A DNA stretch of 64,000 nucleotides. It comes from Chloroflexota bacterium (GTDB lineage Bacteria; Chloroflexota; Dormibacteria; Dormibacterales; Dormibacteraceae). The notes under the pieces are model-generated. The model was not told the origin of the DNA. It saw only the letters and a list, made by a program, of their open reading frames with translations, and searched no databases. Where the stretch lies: NCBI GenBank assembly GCA_005882115.1, contig VBEG01000027.1, positions 1-64,000 on the forward strand, written 5' to 3'. Each line of letters starts with the position of its first letter. Positions within the stretch are counted from its first letter, which is position 1. Made by a program: the position numbers and the translations under genes. Below, in pieces: positions 39,086 to 48,455 of the stretch.

Positions 39086-41310
39086 ACCGGTGGGTCCGCC
39101 TCGGCGTGCAGACCGCCTTTGGGCTCGCCCTGTTGTGGCTGTGGCTGCGCACCGTTTCGCTGCCCGAGATCCTTGCCCACGCGCACGTCCATAGCTGGTG
39201 GGCCGTCGCCCTGATGGTCGTGCTGTTCCTCGTCACCAGCTTGATCCGCGCCCGGCGCTGGCTGCTCCTGCTGCGCCCGCTGGCACCGGTCGGCATGGTC
39301 CGCGCCTTCGCGATGAACGCAGCCGGCGGATTGCTCAACTACGTGCTGCCGATCCGCTCCGGCGACGCGGCGCGGGCGTGGTGGCTGTGGCGAAGGCACC
39401 GGATCCCGGCCGGATCCGCGCTGGCGACGATCGTCATCGACAAGGCATGCGACCTCGCGGCGGTGGCCCTGTTCCTTGCCGGCCTCGAGGTGGTGGCACT
39501 CAGCGGAGCCGTCAACGCGCCGCGTGGTCTAGCGGGCGCCGCGGCCCTGGCGATCGCGCTGCTGGCGGCGGTGCTCGGCACCGCGCTCGCCGGCCCCGGG
39601 ATCGCTCGGTCGAGTCTCGCCCGGCGGCTCATTCCAGCGCGGTTCGCCTCGGCGATCGCCGGCCAGGTCTTCGCGTTCCGGGCCGGAGCGCGGGGGCTCT
39701 GGACGCCTCAGCTGACAGCGCGCCTCGCGGGTCTCACCGTGCTGGCACTCGTGATCGACGCATTCAACTTCACGCTGCTGTTCATAGCGGTCGGCATCTC
39801 GGTCCCGCCGCTGAAAGCGATGGCCGCCTATCCCGCTCTGCTCCTCAGTTTCGCGGTGCCGGCAGGTCCCGGCTATCTGGGCAACCTCGAGGTCGCGGGG
39901 GCGCTGGTGCTTGGCGGCGGACTCGGACTCGCCGCGGGCGTCGCCGCCGGGGCGATCGTCCTCTACCACGCCCTCACCGCCGCCTACGCCCTGACGCTCG
40001 GGGTGCTGAGCTTTTTCCTCGTCGGCGGCAGGCGCGACGTGCGGAAGAAAGGCACGCGCCGGATCGCCGTCTTCCACTGTGGCTTCACTTACTCGGGCGG
40101 CGGCGAGCGGATTGTCATCGAAGAGGTACTTGGCCTGCGCAGGCGGGGCTACGACGTCGAGTGCTACGCGCCGACGGTCAACGCGTCTCGCTGTTATCCG
40201 GACCTCATCGGCGAGGTCAGGGTGAAGACGTTCCTGCCCCAGCTGCCCCGCTGGTTCCCCTTCCGCGAGGCGGTGCAGATGGCCGCGACCTCGCTCCTGA
40301 TGCCCCTCTACGCGTGGCGGTTCCGTGGTGTCGACGCCATCGTCGGCTGCAACCAGCCGAGCGCGTGGATCGCATGGTGGGCGGCGCGCCTGATGGATGT
40401 GCCGTACGTCGTCTACTTGAACCAGCCGAACCGGCTCGTCTACCCGCGCAACATCGACCGCCAGACAGGCTGGGTCTCCAACGCCGACTACCGCCTGCTC
40501 GCCGCGATCGTCCTGCGCGCGACGCGCTTTGTCGCGTGGGCCGACCGCCGCTCGATCCAGGAGGCAAATCAGCTGCTGGTCAATGGCGACTACATCGGCG
40601 ACATCATTCGCCACACTTACAAGCGCGACGCCGTCGACTGCCCCGCGGGTTGCCACGTCGCCGCGTCAGGCTACCCGCTGCCGATCGAGGCGCGCTTCTC
40701 AGGCGGCCTGACGATCAACGGCTATCCGATCCGCAGACCGTATGTGCTTCTCACCAACCGGCACTATCCGCAGAAGCGTTTCGACCTCGCGATCAAGGCC
40801 TTCGCCAAGGTGCGCAAGCGCCATCCGCGCGCGCAGCTTGTGATTCCGGGACCGCCGACATCGCACACCGCGTCGCTGAAGGAGCTGGTAATCGAACTCG
40901 GGCTCCAAGATTCGGTGCTGTTCCTGGGGCCGATCAGCGAGGAAGAGCTGCAGTCGCTGTACGCGGGCGCCGCGGTCTATGTCTATCCCGCACCGGAGGA
41001 GGACTTCGGCATGGGCGTCATCGAATCAATGGCGAAGGGTGTCCCGGTGGTGGCGTGGAACCAGGCTGGTCCAACTGTGACGGTGGGGCCGGGAACCGGA
41101 TACCTGGCCGAGCCGCTGGACGTCGAGGATTACGCGGCGGGTATCGTCGCGCTGCTCGACAGCCGGGCCGAGAACCAGGCCGCCGGCGAGCGCGCCTTTG
41201 AGTGGGCGCGACGCTTCGATTGGGAGAGGCACATCGACACGTTAGAGCGCGTTGTGCTCGTTGTGGCACGGGAGCACGAGCAAATCGCAGCCGAGGCCGC
41301 AACAGCCTGA
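39082..41310 (+). CDS. YbhN/LPG-synthase-like flippase fused to GT4 glycosyltransferase
   Basis: In this 742-residue fusion, residues 1-320 form the polytopic UPF0104/lysylphosphatidylglycerol-synthase transmembrane region (LRTVSLPEIL, RARRWLLLLRPL, GLLNYVLPIRSGDAARA, AGPGYLGNLEVAG). Residues about 330-742 are a GT-B family 4 glycosyltransferase with FTYSGGGERIVIEEV for the donor loop, NRHYPQKRFDLAIKAF and the EDFGMGVIESMAKGVPVVAW motif. The membrane part may bind or move a lipid-linked intermediate that the GT extends. ATG 39082 overlaps the exosortase stop by 4 nt, placing it in the same operon. Confidence 0.9.
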   Translation: MNRWVRLGVQTAFGLALLWLWLRTVSLPEILAHAHVHSWWAVALMVVLFLVTSLIRARRWLLLLRPLAPVGMVRAFAMNAAGGLLNYVLPIRSGDAARAWWLWRRHRIPAGSALATIVIDKACDLAAVALFLAGLEVVALSGAVNAPRGLAGAAALAIALLAAVLGTALAGPGIARSSLARRLIPARFASAIAGQVFAFRAGARGLWTPQLTARLAGLTVLALVIDAFNFTLLFIAVGISVPPLKAMAAYPALLLSFAVPAGPGYLGNLEVAGALVLGGGLGLAAGVAAGAIVLYHALTAAYALTLGVLSFFLVGGRRDVRKKGTRRIAVFHCGFTYSGGGERIVIEEVLGLRRRGYDVECYAPTVNASRCYPDLIGEVRVKTFLPQLPRWFPFREAVQMAATSLLMPLYAWRFRGVDAIVGCNQPSAWIAWWAARLMDVPYVVYLNQPNRLVYPRNIDRQTGWVSNADYRLLAAIVLRATRFVAWADRRSIQEANQLLVNGDYIGDIIRHTYKRDAVDCPAGCHVAASGYPLPIEARFSGGLTINGYPIRRPYVLLTNRHYPQKRFDLAIKAFAKVRKRHPRAQLVIPGPPTSHTASLKELVIELGLQDSVLFLGPISEEELQSLYAGAAVYVYPAPEEDFGMGVIESMAKGVPVVAWNQAGPTVTVGPGTGYLAEPLDVEDYAAGIVALLDSRAENQAAGERAFEWARRFDWERHIDTLERVVLVVAREHEQIAAEAATA

Positions 41311-43847
41311 GATCCCTTCGCCGCAGGTGGGGCGACGTCGCCTGCATCGCTTCGATTGCCGCTGTCACCCTTGTGGTCGGTTTCCTCAACCAGGCCTTCC
41401 AGGGCTTCCCGAAGGGCTACGACGCCTACGGCCACATGTCCAAGATCAAGTTCCTGGTCGACAACTTTCCGAACGTCGACTGGAACTATGAGTGGTACGC
41501 CGGCCAGTACTTCTCGGAGGGCTCATTCCCGCCCCTGTTCCACTACGCGGCGGGCGTCCTGGTTGGGTTTGGCCTCCCGATCGGAGACGCCATCATTGTC
41601 CTCGCGGCGTTCGCCTTCGTCGTCATCGGTTGCGCGCTCTACGGGCTTGTTCGGGTCGCCACGGACAGCCGGGTCGCGGGGCTGATCGCCGCCCTGATCC
41701 TCCTCAGCTCCAACGCCTTCTGGGCGTACGTGCTGGTTGGTGGTCTGTATCCCCGCATCCTCGGCATGGCATTTTTCAGCCTTTTCGCCTTCTTCGCGGT
41801 CGTCCATCAGACCCGGCCGTCGCGGCCGGCCTTTGCCGCCATGGTCCTGTCCCTGGCAGCCGCCATGAGCACGCACTTGCTGCTGGGCGCGATCGGGGTC
41901 GCCTTCGCGGTGGGCTTGATCGCGGTGATGCCGCTGCCGCCCGCCCAGAAGTCCGCTCGGGCCGCCACACTTTTGGTGACGACCGGACTCCTGGCTGCTT
42001 TCTTCTACGTGCCGTATGCGGTCACGCTGTCGACGCCCGCTCCGGTGCCGACGTTCACGCGCGAGTACGGCCAGGTCGACTTGAAGTCGCTCTTCGCGGG
42101 CATGGAATCACTTCCACTCCTGCTGTTTCCACTCTTGGCCGTCGGAATCGCCGGCGCCTACAGCTTGCGGCGCCGATTCGCTTCGACGCCGGCCGCGCGG
42201 TTGATGATCGTGGCCGGACTGGCGGGTGCAGCCTGCGCCGTCTACGCGCTCGCTGGCCTGGCCGGCACCCACGTCTTCATCTACAACTTTCAGCCTGGCC
42301 AGGCGACATATTTCGCTGCCTGGTTTTTCGCCGCCCTCGCTGGTTTGTCGCTGTGGTGGGTCTCGCGGCGGCGGTGGCTCGCCGAGGCTTTGATCGCGGC
42401 ACTGCTCGCCCAGCTCGTGCTGACGACCCCCGGCCTCTCCGGCGGAGTCATCAACGGGGACAATGCCGACAAGCGTCCCCTGGTGGGCGCACTCGCCCTC
42501 GATCCCAACGAACGGCAGTACCGCGTGGGAGTGTCCTGGGACGGCGGCTCGGACTGGATCAACAGTCGCAGCGGCGTGCCGCAGACGCGCGGCTATCAGC
42601 AGCAGGGCGTCCTTCGCGGCGACTGGCAGTACTGGCTCGAGCGCGCGGTCTGGAGCGCCGACTCCAACTACGCGGAGGCGAACTTCCTGCTCGACTGGTA
42701 CGCGGTGCGCTCGCTCTACGCGGGACCCGACCCCGACGTCGTGCGCCGTTTCGAGGCGAGGCCAGATCTCTACAGGCTCCTCTCCGCCGGCTCACCCGCC
42801 TTCGCGCGGACGTTCGAATACCCGGCTGCGACGCCCGTCCTTTCGGCGAGCGATGCACGCACCGCGCTCGTGATCGGCGACGCCACCGCCTACAGCCTGG
42901 TCCTGAGGTCGATCGCCCTGGCGGATTTCGACAGCCGCGCGTTGATCCCGATCCGCGGTGGCGAGTACCTGGACAGCCACTCCCTCGCCGAGCTCAGTCG
43001 ATTCGACGAGGTGATCCTGTACCAGTACCGCGTCCACGATCGCGCGAAAGGACTGGCCCTGCTCGATCGATATGTCGAGGGCGGCGGCAGCGCCTTCATC
43101 GAAGCGAGCGGTTCAGACCTGGACCAGGCAGGTGCGGCCTCGACGCCGATCCCAGGCGCCGAGATCAAACGGACCGCAATCGGTCCCGACTGGGGCCTGG
43201 CTCGAACATCGAGCCCCATCGCCGCCGGCCTCGACCTGACTGCGTTCTCGCCGGCCGTCTACAGCGGCGGGCCCTGGGGCATCTCCTACATCCCCGAGGG
43301 CTCCATTGCGTCCTGGGCAACGCCGGTCCTTCTGAGCAACGGCTACCCGGTGCTGGTCGCGGGGACCCTCGGCCGGGGCCGCGTCGTGTGGAGCGGCATG
43401 AACCTGCCCTACCACGCATCGAGCACGCGCAACTCGCAGGAATCCCTACTGCTGGCGCAGGCCATCGCGTGGGCCGCGCCTGCCGGCGGTGCGGCGGCCC
43501 CATATCGGGCGACGTTCGTGAATCCGCAGGCACGATCGATCCGCCTCGAGGGTCCCGCGAAAGGGGTTCTTTTCAAGGAGAACTGGGTACCCAACTGGCG
43601 GGCGACGGTGGATGGGAGGCAGGTCGAGATCTATCCAGCCGGGCCCGACTTCATGTACGTCCCGCTGGGTGGGTTCAGCCATCCGGCGGTTGTGGAGCTG
43701 ACCTTCACGCGAACCGCGTTGGAGTGGATCGGGGATGCCATCTCGTTGCTGACGCTGGCCGGGCTCATGCTGTATCTGGTCGGGGCGTCAGGTCGACGTC
43801 TGCGACGGCGTCGCGCCCGGGTGGAGGCGGTTCGGGCTCAAGACTGA
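41307..43847 (+). CDS. Large polytopic membrane protein (6-PTPS-related type), probable CTG start
   Basis: The 846-residue protein has about ten membrane segments in its first half (WNYEWYAGQYFSEGSFPPLF in an early external loop, VGGLYPRILGMAFFSLFAFF) and a large soluble C-terminal half with GRGRVVWSGMNLPYHA and a last membrane helix. It resembles the 6-pyruvoyl-tetrahydropterin-synthase-related membrane proteins and GT-C-type transferases found in polysaccharide loci; the reaction is unknown. CTG 41307 overlaps the previous stop as CTGA and gives a basic start before the first helix; ATG 41202 would overlap the upstream gene by 109 bp. Its 3' end overlaps the convergent GT87 gene by 60 bp. 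Confidence 0.75.
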   Translation: MRSLRRRWGDVACIASIAAVTLVVGFLNQAFQGFPKGYDAYGHMSKIKFLVDNFPNVDWNYEWYAGQYFSEGSFPPLFHYAAGVLVGFGLPIGDAIIVLAAFAFVVIGCALYGLVRVATDSRVAGLIAALILLSSNAFWAYVLVGGLYPRILGMAFFSLFAFFAVVHQTRPSRPAFAAMVLSLAAAMSTHLLLGAIGVAFAVGLIAVMPLPPAQKSARAATLLVTTGLLAAFFYVPYAVTLSTPAPVPTFTREYGQVDLKSLFAGMESLPLLLFPLLAVGIAGAYSLRRRFASTPAARLMIVAGLAGAACAVYALAGLAGTHVFIYNFQPGQATYFAAWFFAALAGLSLWWVSRRRWLAEALIAALLAQLVLTTPGLSGGVINGDNADKRPLVGALALDPNERQYRVGVSWDGGSDWINSRSGVPQTRGYQQQGVLRGDWQYWLERAVWSADSNYAEANFLLDWYAVRSLYAGPDPDVVRRFEARPDLYRLLSAGSPAFARTFEYPAATPVLSASDARTALVIGDATAYSLVLRSIALADFDSRALIPIRGGEYLDSHSLAELSRFDEVILYQYRVHDRAKGLALLDRYVEGGGSAFIEASGSDLDQAGAASTPIPGAEIKRTAIGPDWGLARTSSPIAAGLDLTAFSPAVYSGGPWGISYIPEGSIASWATPVLLSNGYPVLVAGTLGRGRVVWSGMNLPYHASSTRNSQESLLLAQAIAWAAPAGGAAAPYRATFVNPQARSIRLEGPAKGVLFKENWVPNWRATVDGRQVEIYPAGPDFMYVPLGGFSHPAVVELTFTRTALEWIGDAISLLTLAGLMLYLVGASGRRLRRRRARVEAVRAQD

Positions 43848-44984
43848 GCCGGCCTTCGGCGCGCCGAGCGCGAGCATGGCGAGCCAGACGATGTCCCAGG
43901 CGAGTTGCGGCACGGCCACGCCGACTGAAAGGAGCTGCATGGTCACGATGCCGAGGGCAAGCCAGACGCGATGCCACAGCGGGGGCCCGTTTCTCAGCAC
44001 CAGCCAGGCGGCGAGCACCAGGTTCGTGTAGTCCCACTGATGGAGGTGGAAGGACACCATCAGCGATCCGAGCAGGCCGGCCGCGAAGACCGTCTCGAGC
44101 TCGTGGCGCCGCACCCTGGCCACCGCCAGGCACGCGATGCCCTGGATGGCCAGCAGGACATACGTCATCGGCCCAAGGCCGAAAACGACCGCGATGGTGA
44201 AGTAGGCATGCCCGGTGTCGTCCTGGACCAGCTTCAGCGCCTGCCAGTAGCTCGCGATGCCGTCCACGCCCAGGCTCGCCGCGCTGAGAGCAGCGAGGAC
44301 GAGACCCGCGGCGGCCCATCCGAGCACAGGCTTGATGTGGCCTGCCACGAGAAGGGCGACCGGGACCATGATCACGACCTGGGGCTTGAGCGCCGTGGCA
44401 AGCGCCAGTGCGATCCCGGCGGCGATCGGGCGGTCGTGCCGGATGAGCCACCAAGCCAGCGCCACGCCCGCAACCACGACCACGCTTGGCTGGCCGTAGT
44501 AGAAGACCTGCATGACGGGCCACAGCGCGAGCGCGACGAGAAGCAAGGTGAGCTTGGCGAGCCCGTTGTAGGGCGCCGCGACGTGCCACGTCCAGATGAG
44601 CGCGGCCAGCGCGCCTAGGGTCCAGATGAGGTACGCGGCAGGCTCGGGCACGAGGGTGAGAGGCACGAAGAGCCAGGCGAGCAGCGGAGGGCTGATGTAC
44701 GTGGCGGTCGCGTCGATGCTGCGGTCGGCCGCCGGGAACACCTGCGAGAGCTGCCTCAGCGTCGCGAAGTCGTAGATCGTCGACCACCCGTACTGGAGGC
44801 CCGCCTGGGCGGCGACGTAATTGATCCGGATGTCCTCGTGGATGGGGAAGGTTGCAAAGCCGAACACCCAGCGGCCCACGCTGTACAGCGCGCCCCAGGC
44901 CGCCGCGGTCGCGGCGGACGCCAGCCACAGCGGTGGGCGCCGGCGAGCCGACGCCTCGGCGAGTGATCCGACGGCCGCGACCAC
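43788..44984 (-). CDS. GT87-family (DUF2029) mannosyltransferase-like membrane protein
   Basis: The 398-residue polytopic protein has about ten helices and the GT-C pattern of family 87: an early loop with FATFPIHEDIRINYVAAQAG, SPPLLAWLFVPLTLV, QVFYYGQPSVVVVAGVAL, ALATALKPQVVIMVPVALL and HLHQWDYTNLVLAAW. Such enzymes use polyprenyl-phosphate mannose (or similar) on the outer face of the membrane. It starts 3 bp after the epimerase stop on the same strand and converges with the large membrane protein gene, overlapping it by 60 bp. Confidence 0.86.
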   Translation of the reverse strand: MVAAVGSLAEASARRRPPLWLASAATAAAWGALYSVGRWVFGFATFPIHEDIRINYVAAQAGLQYGWSTIYDFATLRQLSQVFPAADRSIDATATYISPPLLAWLFVPLTLVPEPAAYLIWTLGALAALIWTWHVAAPYNGLAKLTLLLVALALWPVMQVFYYGQPSVVVVAGVALAWWLIRHDRPIAAGIALALATALKPQVVIMVPVALLVAGHIKPVLGWAAAGLVLAALSAASLGVDGIASYWQALKLVQDDTGHAYFTIAVVFGLGPMTYVLLAIQGIACLAVARVRRHELETVFAAGLLGSLMVSFHLHQWDYTNLVLAAWLVLRNGPPLWHRVWLALGIVTMQLLSVGVAVPQLAWDIVWLAMLALGAPKAGSVLSPNRLHPGATPSQTST

Positions 44985-44987
44985 GGT

Positions 44988-46013
44988 CTAGTTGGCCGAC
45001 TCCGCCCAGGAGATCAGGTCGCGCAGGCCGCGGTCGAACTCGACGTGCGGCGCCCAACCGAGATCGCGGCGCGCCTTGCCGACGTCGCTGACGTAGAACT
45101 TCTGGTCACCCTCGCGCCAGTCCGCGAAGCTGAACTGCGGCCTCTTGCGCGTGAGCTCGCCGATCTGGTCGATGACCTCCAGCAGATTCCGCTGGTTCTC
45201 CGGCCCGCCACCGACGTTGTAGATCTCGCCCCGGGCGATGCCGATCTTGTCGATCACGGTGGTGTAGAGCGCGCTCAGGTCGCGCGCGTCGAGGAGGTCG
45301 CGCACCTGGGTCCCGTCGCCATAGATCCTCAGCGCGCGGTCCCTGAGGATCGAGTGCACGAAGTGCGCCACCCATCCCTGGTCCTCGGTGCCGTACTGGT
45401 GCGCGCCGTAGATGCAGCTCTGGCGCAGCACTACGGTGTTCATGCCGAAGCAGCGCGCGTAGTCGCGGACGTACTGGTCGGCGGCGCCTTTGCTGCAGCC
45501 GTAGGGGCTGTGAAAATCGATCGGCTGCGTCTCTTTACAGGCACCGTTGTTGTGGTCGAGCTTTCCGTAGACCTTATTCGTCGATGCAAAGACAAACGGC
45601 GCATCGTGGTTGTGCGTCCGGACGGCCTCGAGCATGTTGAGGGTGCCGCGCGCGTTGACGTCGAAGTCCGTGCTGGGGTCGACGAGCGACGTCGTGACCG
45701 CGACCTGCCCGGCCAGGTGGAGGACGGCGTCCTGGTCCTTCACGTGCTCGGCCAGGGCGCCGGCGTTCCTCACGTCCTCTTTAATGAAGGCGATCCGGTT
45801 CGGGTACTTGGTGATGAGCCACTTGAGGTTGCGTTCGGTGCCCGGGCGGCTCAAGTTGTCGAGCAGGCTGACGTGCCAGCCCTCCTTGATCAGGTGGACC
45901 GCGGCGTTGACACCCAGGAAGCCGGCCCCACCGGTGATGAGGATCCTGCGGTCCGGAGCGGCCGGGAGTGGCGGCGTCGACTTGGTCTTGGTCAGCCGCT
46001 CAGAGGGGTCCAC
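44988..46013 (-). CDS. NAD-dependent epimerase/dehydratase (CDP-paratose 2-epimerase-like)
   Basis: A 341-residue extended SDR enzyme with ILITGGAGFLGVNAAVHL, LHLAGQVAVTTSLVDP, ASTNKVYGKL as the active-site serine/threonine region, SPYGCSKGAADQYV with YxxxK, and RQSCIYGAHQYGTEDQGW. These last two motifs are typical of CDP-paratose/CDP-tyvelose 2-epimerases and their relatives. The sugar nucleotide cannot be fixed from sequence. About 20 extra polar residues precede the Rossmann fold. It probably supplies an activated sugar to the glycosyltransferases of this locus. Confidence 0.88.
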   Translation of the reverse strand: MDPSERLTKTKSTPPLPAAPDRRILITGGAGFLGVNAAVHLIKEGWHVSLLDNLSRPGTERNLKWLITKYPNRIAFIKEDVRNAGALAEHVKDQDAVLHLAGQVAVTTSLVDPSTDFDVNARGTLNMLEAVRTHNHDAPFVFASTNKVYGKLDHNNGACKETQPIDFHSPYGCSKGAADQYVRDYARCFGMNTVVLRQSCIYGAHQYGTEDQGWVAHFVHSILRDRALRIYGDGTQVRDLLDARDLSALYTTVIDKIGIARGEIYNVGGGPENQRNLLEVIDQIGELTRKRPQFSFADWREGDQKFYVSDVGKARRDLGWAPHVEFDRGLRDLISWAESAN

Positions 46014-46026
46014 TGCGGCGCATACG

Positions 46027-46395
46027 TTAGCCCGTGGATATCCCTCTGAGGAAGGCGATCACAACGATCCACGAGGCGCCGGCGAGGACGAGCGCTTCGC
46101 GCCGGGCGTTGCCCTGATGGGCGTAGATGTACGCGCCGGGGAGAAACAGCGTCGCGAACGCGCCGTACACCATGTGCAGCAACCCGGCGCGCGGATCGCC
46201 GCCCGCGAGCAAGGCCCACAGGCCGAGCAGGCCTTGCACCGGCGTGATGGCTGCCATGATCAGGTAGGTCGACCGAAAGCCCCCGCTGACGCGCTGGTTC
46301 CGAAAGTAGTGATAGGCGCCCCACAGCCCGAGCAGCACCGCAAAGGCCACGAGCACACGCGCGCCGTAGCTGTGCAGAAAGGCGAGCGTCTCCAC
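46027..46395 (-). CDS. Hypothetical four-helix membrane protein
   Basis: This 122-residue protein is mostly membrane: helices near residues 10-28 (ARVLVAFAVLLGLWGAYHYF), 43-62 (YLIMAAITPVQGLLGLWAL), 70-90 (GLLHMVYGAFATLFLPGAYI) and 98-118 (ALVLAGASWIVVIAFLRG). Scattered His residues (HSYG, YHYF, LLHMVYG, YAHQG) might bind heme, but no known cytochrome signature is complete. It sits between the two epimerase genes on the same strand with gaps of 13 and 3 bp, so it is probably part of that operon. Confidence 0.7.
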   Translation of the reverse strand: METLAFLHSYGARVLVAFAVLLGLWGAYHYFRNQRVSGGFRSTYLIMAAITPVQGLLGLWALLAGGDPRAGLLHMVYGAFATLFLPGAYIYAHQGNARREALVLAGASWIVVIAFLRGISTG

Positions 46396-46398
46396 CGC

Positions 46399-47340
46399 CT
46401 AGGCGTGGAGTCTGGAGATCTGCCCGCGGAAGTAGTCGACGGTCAGGCGCAGGCCTTCCTCGAGCTGGATGCGCGGCTGCCAGCCGAGCTGTTCCGCTGC
46501 GCGCCGGTTGTCGAGCGCGATGCGGTACACGTCGCCTTTGCGCGCCGGTCCGAACATGGGCTCGAGCTTGTACTCGGTCAGGAGCGCGATCTTGCGGAAC
46601 AGGTCGTTGATCGTCACCGGGATGCCCGAGCTGATGTGGAAGGTGCCGCCGTCACCCGTCTCGAGGGCGGCGAGGTTTGCCATCGCGACGTCGCCGACGT
46701 GCAGCATGTCGCGCGACTGATTCCCGTCGCCGTCGATCGTGACCGGCTTGCCCTCGATCATCCGGCTCGCGAAGATGGCCACGACGCGGCCCTCCTCGGC
46801 GAAGAAGTCCTGCCGCGGACCGTAGATGTTGGCGTAGCGAAGCGTCGTGTAGCGCAGGCCAAACGTCCTGTCGAACATTCCCAGGTAGTGCTCGAACGCG
46901 AGCTTGCTGGTGCCGTACGGCGAGAGCGGACGCACGGGATGGTCTTCATCCGCCGGCACGATGTCGGGTTCGCCGTAGAGCGCGCCACCGGTGGAGCTGA
47001 AGATCACCTTGCGCACGGCCTCGTCGACGCAAGCGCGGAGCACGTTGAGGCCACCGACCACGTTGACCAAGGCGTCGTGCCCGGGGTCGGCCACGGACTT
47101 CGGAACCTCGGACTGCGCCGCGTGATGGTTCACGACCTCGGGCTTGAACGACGCGATCGCGGCGTGCACCTGGGCGCGATTCGTGACGTCGACCCGATGT
47201 AGCTTCGCGGCTTGATTGACGTTTTCCTCGCGGCCGGTGCTCAGGTTGTCCATGACGCCGACCTCATGCCCCGCGGCGATGTAGGCGTCCACCACATGCG
47301 AGCCGATGAATCCGGCGCCGCCAGTGACGAGAATCTTCAA
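46399..47340 (-). CDS. UDP-glucose 4-epimerase-like SDR enzyme
   Basis: The 313-residue epimerase has ILVTGGAGFIGSHVVDAYI, NHHAAQSEVPKSV, IFSSTGGALYGEPD for the catalytic Ser/Thr, SPYGTSKLAFEHY with YxxxK, and RYANIYGPRQD. The set is that of the bacterial and archaeal short GalE group, which interconverts UDP-glucose and UDP-galactose or related sugars. The start is TTG at 47340, giving MKILVTGG; TAGAGT lies 8 nt upstream. Only 5 bp separate it from the divergent ybeY gene. Confidence 0.9.
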   Translation of the reverse strand: MKILVTGGAGFIGSHVVDAYIAAGHEVGVMDNLSTGREENVNQAAKLHRVDVTNRAQVHAAIASFKPEVVNHHAAQSEVPKSVADPGHDALVNVVGGLNVLRACVDEAVRKVIFSSTGGALYGEPDIVPADEDHPVRPLSPYGTSKLAFEHYLGMFDRTFGLRYTTLRYANIYGPRQDFFAEEGRVVAIFASRMIEGKPVTIDGDGNQSRDMLHVGDVAMANLAALETGDGGTFHISSGIPVTINDLFRKIALLTEYKLEPMFGPARKGDVYRIALDNRRAAEQLGWQPRIQLEEGLRLTVDYFRGQISRLHA

Positions 47341-47345
47341 CGAGC

Positions 47346-47801
47346 GTGACTCTACTAAATGTGGATGTCGTCAAGGCTGTGCGGGCGGATGTCCGCCCTA
47401 GCTTCATCCGTGACGTGCTGACGCGGGCGGCAGCCGTGCCCGAAGTCGCGGCGCGATTGCCGGATGCCCAGAGCACAGTCGCGGTTCGGCTCACCGCCGA
47501 CGCGGAGATGCAGCGCTTGAACACGGCGTATGCGGGCGAACCTCACTCCACCGACGTCCTATCGTTTGCCGGCTCAGCCGGCCACGTCGGGGACATCGCC
47601 ATCTCGTGGCCCGCGACCCTGCGTCAGGCCGCCGAGTATGGCCACGACGCGACGGCGGAGCTCGCGCTGCTCGCGGTGCACGGCCTGCTCCACCTGCTGG
47701 GCTGGGATCACATATCGGCGCGCGAAGAGAAGGAGATGACTCGCCTGACAATCGAGGCTTTACAGCAGTCGGGAATCGAGTTGGCTCCGCGACGCCTTTA
47801 G
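47346..47801 (+). CDS. ybeY: Endoribonuclease YbeY
   Basis: The 151-residue metal-dependent RNase takes part in 16S rRNA 3'-end maturation and ribosome quality control. The zinc motif is intact in VHGLLHLLGWDH (H-x3-H-x5-H pattern), and VRLTADAEMQRLNTAYAGEPHSTDVLSFA is the usual central region. GTG 47346 is tentative; a GTG at 47361 would remove five residues. It is divergent from the epimerase gene with a 5-bp gap, so promoter elements must lie inside coding sequence. Confidence 0.93.
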   Translation: MTLLNVDVVKAVRADVRPSFIRDVLTRAAAVPEVAARLPDAQSTVAVRLTADAEMQRLNTAYAGEPHSTDVLSFAGSAGHVGDIAISWPATLRQAAEYGHDATAELALLAVHGLLHLLGWDHISAREEKEMTRLTIEALQQSGIELAPRRL

Positions 47802-47849
47802 ACTCGCTACATGGTCTGCGGCGCTCGCCGCGGGCCTTAGTGCGTCTGG

Positions 47850-48455
47850 ATGGGAGAAATACAAGAGCGATTGATCGTGGGACTCGGCAACCCCGAGTCC
47901 GAGTACGCCGATACGCGCCACAACCTGGGTTTTGCGTGCGTGCGAGAGCTCGCGCGCCGGCTCGGCGTGTCGGTCGATCGCAAACGCTGGCAGTCCCTGA
48001 TCGGCCGTTCGGAAGCGAAGCGTCTTTGGCTCGTCATGCCGCAGACGTTCATGAACCTCTCCGGTGAGGCGGTGGCGAAGGCGCTGAAAGACATCGGGCT
48101 GACGCCCGAGCAGACATGGGTCGTCCACGACGAGCTGGACCTTCCGATGTGCCGGATGCGGATCAGACGCGGCGGTTCCGGCGCCGGGCACAACGGCGTG
48201 CGTTCGTTGATCTCGTCGCTGGGCACCGATGATTTCGTCCGTTTTCGCGTCGGCATCGGCAAGCCCTCGCGCAAAGGCTCACCGGCCGGGCGGCACTACG
48301 TCCTGGGGCGATTCACGAAGGCCGAGGCGGAGAGGCTGCCGCAGGTGATCAATGGGGTCGCCGACGCGCTGGAGCTGGCGCTCCAAGCGGGGATCGAGCG
48401 GGCGATGGATCGCTACAACCGCGCCGGAGCGCTTGGATGCGAGGAGCTGCTATGA
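47850..48455 (+). CDS. pth: Peptidyl-tRNA hydrolase
   Basis: The 201-residue enzyme recycles peptidyl-tRNA. Conserved regions are LIVGLGNPESEYADTRHNLG with the catalytic His, PQTFMNLSGEAV, WVVHDELDLP, GGSGAGHNGVRSLI and RFRVGIGKPS. All expected active-site residues (Asn, His, Asp) are visible. ATG 47850 gives a short MGEIQER extension before the conserved strand. Its stop overlaps the mfd ATG (ATGA), so translation of Pth and Mfd is coupled. Confidence 0.96.
   Translation: MGEIQERLIVGLGNPESEYADTRHNLGFACVRELARRLGVSVDRKRWQSLIGRSEAKRLWLVMPQTFMNLSGEAVAKALKDIGLTPEQTWVVHDELDLPMCRMRIRRGGSGAGHNGVRSLISSLGTDDFVRFRVGIGKPSRKGSPAGRHYVLGRFTKAEAERLPQVINGVADALELALQAGIERAMDRYNRAGALGCEELL

Noticed and set aside
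45610-47202. 530-codon plus-strand frame opposite the two epimerase genes
   Set aside because: Antisense shadow of well-defined SDR enzymes; no family features.
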